The notes beneath the pieces were generated by a model. The model ran no database searches and was not told where the DNA came from. It saw only the letters and a list, made by a program, of their open reading frames with translations. DNA of 27,820 nucleotides from JAIFWC01 sp035688135 (GTDB lineage: Bacteria; Patescibacteriota; Saccharimonadia; Saccharimonadales; UBA10212). The stretch lies in NCBI GenBank assembly GCA_035688135.1, contig DASSNG010000024.1:1-27820 (forward strand), given 5' to 3'. A program made the translations under genes and the position numbers. Shown here one piece after another: positions 27,003 through 27,820 of the stretch; the first letter of the stretch is position 1; every line of letters begins with the position of its first letter.

Positions 27003-27820
27003 TCTGACAGCTTCAGGACGGTTTCCAAAAAGGTGGAATGGCTCCAGACCAGCGGGCTGACTCCCACACCGATGCCGGTATTCGGGTCTACCTGTTCTGA
27101 CAGCATACCGCTGTCTCCGGCTCGTTCCTGCACCCAATTAATAAGCTCAAGGGCATCTTTCTGCCTGTTTTCGGATATATAGTACCGGGCCAGCCACAGC
27201 GTGGTTATCATCCACGGGTTTCCCAATTTTGTCTTATCCTCCAAAAAATAATCATCGTGCTCATAACGGGGCACCCCGCCTATGGGCGCGCTGCCAAGCA
27301 GCCGTTCTTCTATAAGCCTGACCGTTTCATCCAGCGCGTCCTTATCGGCTTTTCCATACAGGAAAGCGCCGAAGAAGTTAGCGGCATCGACCGTGGAATC
27401 CTTCTCAATCTTTCCTTCAAGGGTCAGTAAGATGCATTTTAAATAACGGCCATTGTCGTCGCGCAGCCCTTTTAACCCCGCCGTTATTTTTTTTATGGCA
27501 TCACGCCAGCGTTTGGCATCCTCCGCCTTATGAAGGCTTTCGGCTATTTCGGCTGCCGCCTCCAGCCCGCACAGCGTCAAAAAAACAGTGTACGTGAAAG
27601 TAGCGAATTGCTGCTCCCACAAATCATAGCTGGCGTGGGGCAGGCTGGTCTTGTCATCGATAAACCGGCTCATGAAGTCGCCCGCCGGCGCTATCAGCCG
27701 CGGATAAAGGTGCCGGATAAAATCAACGTCTTTAGAAGACTGCTGATATTGGCGCGCCGCGTATACCACTATTGCCGTCTCGTCTTCCTGGATGGGCAGC
27801 TCCGGATGATTCTTATGAAG
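26999..27820 (-). CDS. GH15 glucoamylase-like glycoside hydrolase, 5'-truncated by window edge
   Basis: GH15 enzymes release glucose from the ends of alpha-glucans or trehalose. The frame is open to the right edge, so the GTG at 27769 is internal; the C-terminal 273 residues are seen. It reads LPIQEDETAIVVYAARQY near the edge, then ASYDLWEQQF with the probable general acid Glu (codon at 27616-27614), and near the end MLSEQVDPNTG with the probable general base Glu (codon at 27097-27095), then PLVWSHSTFLET. Both catalytic acids of the (alpha/alpha)6 barrel are thus present. The N-terminal domain lies outside. Substrate (starch, dextran, trehalose) cannot be told from this part. Confidence 0.9.
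   Translation of the reverse strand, partial: LHKNHPELPIQEDETAIVVYAARQYQQSSKDVDFIRHLYPRLIAPAGDFMSRFIDDKTSLPHASYDLWEQQFATFTYTVFLTLCGLEAAAEIAESLHKAEDAKRWRDAIKKITAGLKGLRDDNGRYLKCILLTLEGKIEKDSTVDAANFFGAFLYGKADKDALDETVRLIEERLLGSAPIGGVPRYEHDDYFLEDKTKLGNPWMITTLWLARYYISENRQKDALELINWVQERAGDSGMLSEQVDPNTGIGVGVSPLVWSHSTFLETVLKLSD

Noticed and set aside
1..27820. CRISPR array, insertion sequence, prophage or integrated element
   Set aside because: No repeat-spacer pattern, transposase, integrase or phage gene was seen. The tRNA genes have no visible direct repeat of their 3' end that would mark an attachment site.

Overview
The window looks like a chromosomal segment of a Patescibacteria/CPR bacterium. 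Saccharimonadia (Saccharibacteria, TM7) is the best guess, from remembered family sequences and not from a search. Supporting signs are a ribosomal protein cluster with no rpmD (L30) between rpsE and rplO, no adk or map after secY, an EF-Tu switch I segment reading HQEYES, small intergenic gaps and a GH15 glucoamylase. TGA is used as a normal stop, so the code is the standard bacterial one. Base composition is slightly above 50% GC by eye.

Layout. Positions 2-4640 hold the 3' part of fusA, a class I methyltransferase, an isolated FabD-like acyltransferase and tuf. tuf has its own promoter and a strong intrinsic terminator. rpsJ (S10) follows as an apparent single-gene unit, bounded by that terminator and a second one at 5206-5233. 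A fresh promoter pair and a foldable leader of about 140 nt then lead into rplC. From rplC to rplO (5434-14024) the genes run rplC-D-W-B, rpsS, rplV, rpsC, rplP, rpmC, rpsQ, rplN-X-E, rpsN, rpsH, rplF-R, rpsE, rplO, with many one-base TAATG stop/start overlaps. secY has its own extended -10 promoter. A HAD phosphatase lies convergent to secY and divergent from infA. The alpha-type operon infA-rpmJ-rpsM-rpsK-rpsD-rpoA-rplQ-rplM-rpsI ends at a terminator at 20485-20510.

Downstream is mixed housekeeping: trpS, an RluA-type pseudouridine synthase, a clamp-loader delta'-like gene (holB), a membrane-anchored TPR protein, tRNA-Thr(UGU), tRNA-Tyr(GUA), a DHH phosphoesterase starting 5 nt after tRNA-Tyr, tRNA-Thr(GGU), a membrane-anchored cysteine-paired protein of unknown function, rpmG, and on the minus strand the 3' part of a GH15 glucoamylase. 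No rRNA, CRISPR array, insertion sequence or prophage gene was seen.

The main points of interest are: (1) ATG codons 7-9 nt after near-perfect -10 boxes with no ribosome-binding site, implying leaderless mRNAs, plus one mRNA whose 5' end may be made by tRNA 3' processing; (2) a split S10 operon with a structured leader before rplC; (3) consistent loss of zinc-binding cysteines in S4, S14, L36 and partly L33; (4) an exported protein with seven evenly spaced cysteine pairs and His motifs; (5) an Asp-to-Asn change at the guanine-specificity position of EF-G; (6) an orphan FabD-like protein between fusA and tuf.
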